From NCBI GenBank assembly GCA_039198065.1, contig JBCCTU010000010.1:1-64000 (forward strand): a DNA stretch of 64,000 nt. The letters are read 5' to 3'. The notes under the pieces were generated by a model, which made no database searches, was not told the origin of the DNA, and was given only the letters and a program-made list of their open reading frames with translations. This document shows, one piece after another, positions 61,729 through 64,000 of this stretch (the stretch's first letter is position 1; every line of letters begins with the position of its first letter). Source of the DNA: CALHVX01 sp039198065 (GTDB lineage: Bacteria > Pseudomonadota > Gammaproteobacteria > Pseudomonadales > Azotimanducaceae). The position numbers and the translations under genes were made by a program.

Positions 61729-63345
61729 TTAGTCCTCAGCCGCGCCCGCTAAGCGGGCGACGTCCACGAGCTGTTCCGCATCCGCTGGCGCGAGGTCGCG
61801 GCGCCAGCGCAGAATGCGCGGGAATCGCAACGCGAAGCCGGCCTTGTGTCGTTTCGACGGCCAGATTGCCTCAAACCCGATTTCAAACACGTGCACGGCC
61901 GGCACCGCGCGAACGGGACCGAAGCGCTCGAGGGTGTTGCCACGGATCCAGCGGTCGAGCTCGCGGATCTCGGCGTTGTCCAGTCCCGAGTAAGCTTTGC
62001 AGAGCGTGACGAGCTGGCCGTCCTGCCATACGCCGAAGGTGTAGTCGGTAAAGAGATTGCTGCGGCGGCCGCTCCCGGGCTGCGCGTACAGCAGCACAGC
62101 GTCGACCGTGTACGGCTCGACTTTCCACTTCCACCAGCTGCCGCGCTGACGCCCGACACCGTAAGCGCTCGCTTTCTCTTTCAGCATCAGCCCTTCGACG
62201 CCGCGCTCGCGGCTCTGCTCCCGGGCTGCCGTGAGCGCCGACCAGTCGTCGGCGTTCACCACCGGCGACAGTTTTAATTCGCCGTGGGTCGTTGCCAGCA
62301 GCTCCGCGAGCCGTTTGCGCCGCTCGGCAAGCGGCAGTTCCCGGCAGTCGACTCCGCCGAGTTCGAGCAGGTCATAGGCCATGAATTCGACCGGATGGCT
62401 TTCGAGGATGCGCGCGCTCGGCTTTTTGCGACCGATGCGAGGCTGCAGCGCGGCGAACGTGTAGCGTGGCTCAGGGGCGTCGCCGAGAAAGCCGAGAATC
62501 TCGCCATCGAGCACCGTGCCGTCCGGCAGCTGACCCAGAGCCGCCTCGATCTCGGGAAAGCGCGCATCCAGGCGCTCCTCGCCCCGGGACCAGATGGCAA
62601 TGTCGCCCTGGCGGCGAATGATCTGCGCGCGGATACCGTCCCATTTCCATTCCGCCTGCCAGTCGCTGGCATCGCCGAGCTCCGTCGGTACCTGCTCGAG
62701 CGGCGCGGCAAGGAAGAACGGGTAGGGGGCAGCGAGGTTCTGCTCGAGACCGTCGCCGGTTTCGAGGAAGGCGAAGAACTCCGCCGTCGGTTCCCAGTCG
62801 CCCATCATCCGCTGGGCGATGAGCGCCGGCTCCGTGTCGAAGTGCTGGGCCAGCGCGCGCGTGACCAGTTTTTGCGATACGCCGACCCGCAGCGCACCGG
62901 TCATCAGTTTGTTCAAGACAAACCGCTCGTCCGCCGACTGCGTTGCCCACCAGGTCTTCAGTCGTTGTCCTTGCGTCTCCTCCGGTTCCCGACCCAGCGG
63001 AATCAAGCGTTCTTCGATCCAGTTGCGCAGACACCGATCGTCGTTGGCCGGGCCGCTTGAGGTATCGCGATCTGGCAGCAGTAGCGCGATCGTTTCCGCC
63101 AGATCGCCGACGGCCTCATAGGTTTCCGCGAGCACCCATTCGGGATACCCCGACGCGTCGAGCGCCCACTGCTTCAGGTCGGCGCGCTTAAGCAGACGCT
63201 TCAGCCGTCGACCGGAAAGAAAGTACACGGCCCAGGCGGCGTCGGCCGGCGGGGCCTCGCGCAGGTAGTCGGTCAGCGCTTCCAACTTGTCGTTGGTGGC
63301 GTTGGACTGATCGAGCCGCAGGTACAGCTCGGTGAACCGCTTCAC
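61729..63345 (-). CDS. ATP-dependent DNA ligase
   Basis: 538 aa with nucleotidyl-transferase motif I EWKWDGIRAQII (adenylated lysine), IWSRGEERLDARFPEI, DGEILGF (motif III-IV), EGLMLKEKASAYGVGR and WWKWKVEPYTVDAVLLY (motif V), plus an N-terminal DNA-binding domain (about 1-190) and OB fold at the end. This is the bacterial ligase class that travels with an MBL-fold exonuclease and a DEXH helicase. It overlaps the exonuclease gene by four bases; the helicase is not in the window. Confidence 0.93.
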   Translation of the reverse strand: MKRFTELYLRLDQSNATNDKLEALTDYLREAPPADAAWAVYFLSGRRLKRLLKRADLKQWALDASGYPEWVLAETYEAVGDLAETIALLLPDRDTSSGPANDDRCLRNWIEERLIPLGREPEETQGQRLKTWWATQSADERFVLNKLMTGALRVGVSQKLVTRALAQHFDTEPALIAQRMMGDWEPTAEFFAFLETGDGLEQNLAAPYPFFLAAPLEQVPTELGDASDWQAEWKWDGIRAQIIRRQGDIAIWSRGEERLDARFPEIEAALGQLPDGTVLDGEILGFLGDAPEPRYTFAALQPRIGRKKPSARILESHPVEFMAYDLLELGGVDCRELPLAERRKRLAELLATTHGELKLSPVVNADDWSALTAAREQSRERGVEGLMLKEKASAYGVGRQRGSWWKWKVEPYTVDAVLLYAQPGSGRRSNLFTDYTFGVWQDGQLVTLCKAYSGLDNAEIRELDRWIRGNTLERFGPVRAVPAVHVFEIGFEAIWPSKRHKAGFALRFPRILRWRRDLAPADAEQLVDVARLAGAAED

Positions 63346-64000
63346 GGCGCCTCTTCCTCACCGAAGCGGGTCTTCAACTCCGCGGCGTCGACACCTCGCT
63401 CGCGCAGAAAGCGCACCAGGACTTCGGTCTTGCCGTGCGTCGCCAGAACCCGACGGGCACCGTTTTCTTCAATCGTGGTCAGCAGTGCCGGCCAGTCGGC
63501 GTGGTCCGAAAGCACGAAACCGCGGTCGTAACCGCGACGGCGGCGGTTACCGCGCACCCGCATCCAGCCGCTGACGAAGCCGCTGCGATGGGTGCCGAAG
63601 CGGCGCATCCAGGAACTGCCGGCGGCCGATGGGGGTGCCAGTGTCAACGCACGGCGTAAACGTTGGCGATCGTCGACGGCGGTGACCGGGGTGGTGGGGT
63701 GAAGTGACACCGCGTGATCCCGGTAGACGTCGATCAACTTGGTCATCGCACCGTGGAGCAGCACGTCGCCCGGCAAGGTTTCGGTGGCCGCCAGCGCATG
63801 CAGTTCCGCAAGCACGCGCTGTGCTTTACCGAGGGCGTAGCAGAACAGCACCGTGGCTCGATCGCGTTCGAGATTGCCGCGCCACCAGTCGAGGAGTGAG
63901 CGCACCACGTCGCGGCCGTCGGGCCAGCGATAGATCGGCAGCGCAAAGGTGGCTTCGGTAATGAAGGTATCGCAGGGTACGACTTCAAACGGTTCGCAGC
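63342..64000 (-). CDS. Ligase-associated DNA exonuclease (partial, 5' end beyond window)
   Basis: Metallo-beta-lactamase-fold family protein of which the C-terminal 218 codons are seen; the frame is open to the right edge. CEPFEVVPCDTFITEATFALPIYRWP leads in, followed by the CPSF-like part RGYDRGFVLSDHADWPALL and VLATHGKTEVLVRFLRERG, characteristic of the exonuclease encoded beside ATP-dependent ligases. The metal-binding HxHxDH motif would be outside the window. Coupled to the ligase gene (ATGA). Confidence 0.88.
   Translation of the reverse strand, partial: CEPFEVVPCDTFITEATFALPIYRWPDGRDVVRSLLDWWRGNLERDRATVLFCYALGKAQRVLAELHALAATETLPGDVLLHGAMTKLIDVYRDHAVSLHPTTPVTAVDDRQRLRRALTLAPPSAAGSSWMRRFGTHRSGFVSGWMRVRGNRRRRGYDRGFVLSDHADWPALLTTIEENGARRVLATHGKTEVLVRFLRERGVDAAELKTRFGEEEAP

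Overview
The window is a high-GC chromosomal segment of a gammaproteobacterium. From about 5.4 kb to 60.4 kb the gene order (glnE-ilvE-waaF-waaC-waaG-waaP, wapO-like carbamoyltransferase, hldE, waaA, tolC, yqiB-cpdA-parE-parC, serB, fimX-like, psd, rhodanese, orn, queG-nnr-tsaE-amiB-mutL-miaA-hfq-hflX-hflK-hflC-hisZ-purA) follows, as I recall it, the Pseudomonas aeruginosa order from glnE (PA5014) to purA (PA4938). The organism is probably not Pseudomonas itself. It has two PEP-CTERM (exosortase-sorted) proteins, a chromosomal integron, an inserted late lipid A acyltransferase, and it lacks the rsgA-mot genes I expect near orn. A non-pseudomonad lineage with PEP-CTERM sorting is my inference; genus cannot be decided from the sequence.

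Region 1 (1-2.4 kb) is the attI end of a chromosomal integron. The integrase gene reads rightwards. The cassette array reads leftwards and runs off the window, with two 100-bp attC sites that are 96% identical, one complete cassette encoding a small membrane protein, a first cassette of unclear coding content and a partial third cassette. The integrase 3' end abuts a truncated hicA followed by intact hicB and an intrinsic terminator. Region 2 (2.5-6.8 kb) has a PEP-CTERM protein, a 16-bp tandem repeat, ilvD and argA, all leftward. Region 3 (6.9-27 kb) has an orphan PilB/GspE-type ATPase, glnE, ilvE and the lipopolysaccharide inner-core cluster: heptosyltransferases WaaF and WaaC, glucosyltransferase WaaG, a fused double LPS kinase, a GT4 glycosyltransferase, a WapO-like carbamoyltransferase, an LpxL/HtrB acyltransferase, HldE and the Kdo transferase WaaA. 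A coupled aldo/keto reductase and FAD oxidoreductase sit between hldE and waaA. Together these make heptose precursor, attach Kdo, heptose and glucose, and then phosphorylate and carbamoylate the core.

Region 4 (27-46 kb) has tolC, a second 16-bp tandem repeat, yqiB, cpdA, topoisomerase IV (parE and parC, separated by a PEP-CTERM gene), an AhpA/YtjB-like membrane protein divergent from serB, a FimX-like degenerate c-di-GMP protein with an upstream partner, efp with its lysylation enzyme epmA, psd, a RhdA-type rhodanese and orn. Region 5 (46-60.4 kb) is the classic queG/nnr-tsaE-amiB-mutL-miaA-hfq-hflXKC-hisZ-purA superoperon. Region 6 (60.5-64 kb) has a Trm112-like zinc protein, folE2, and an ATP-dependent DNA ligase with its MBL-fold exonuclease running off the right edge.

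Three genes (glnE, epmA, amiB/C) look N-terminally short if only ATG/GTG/TTG starts are allowed; all have an in-frame CTG close to the end of the upstream gene. I saw no tRNA, rRNA, CRISPR array or insertion sequence.
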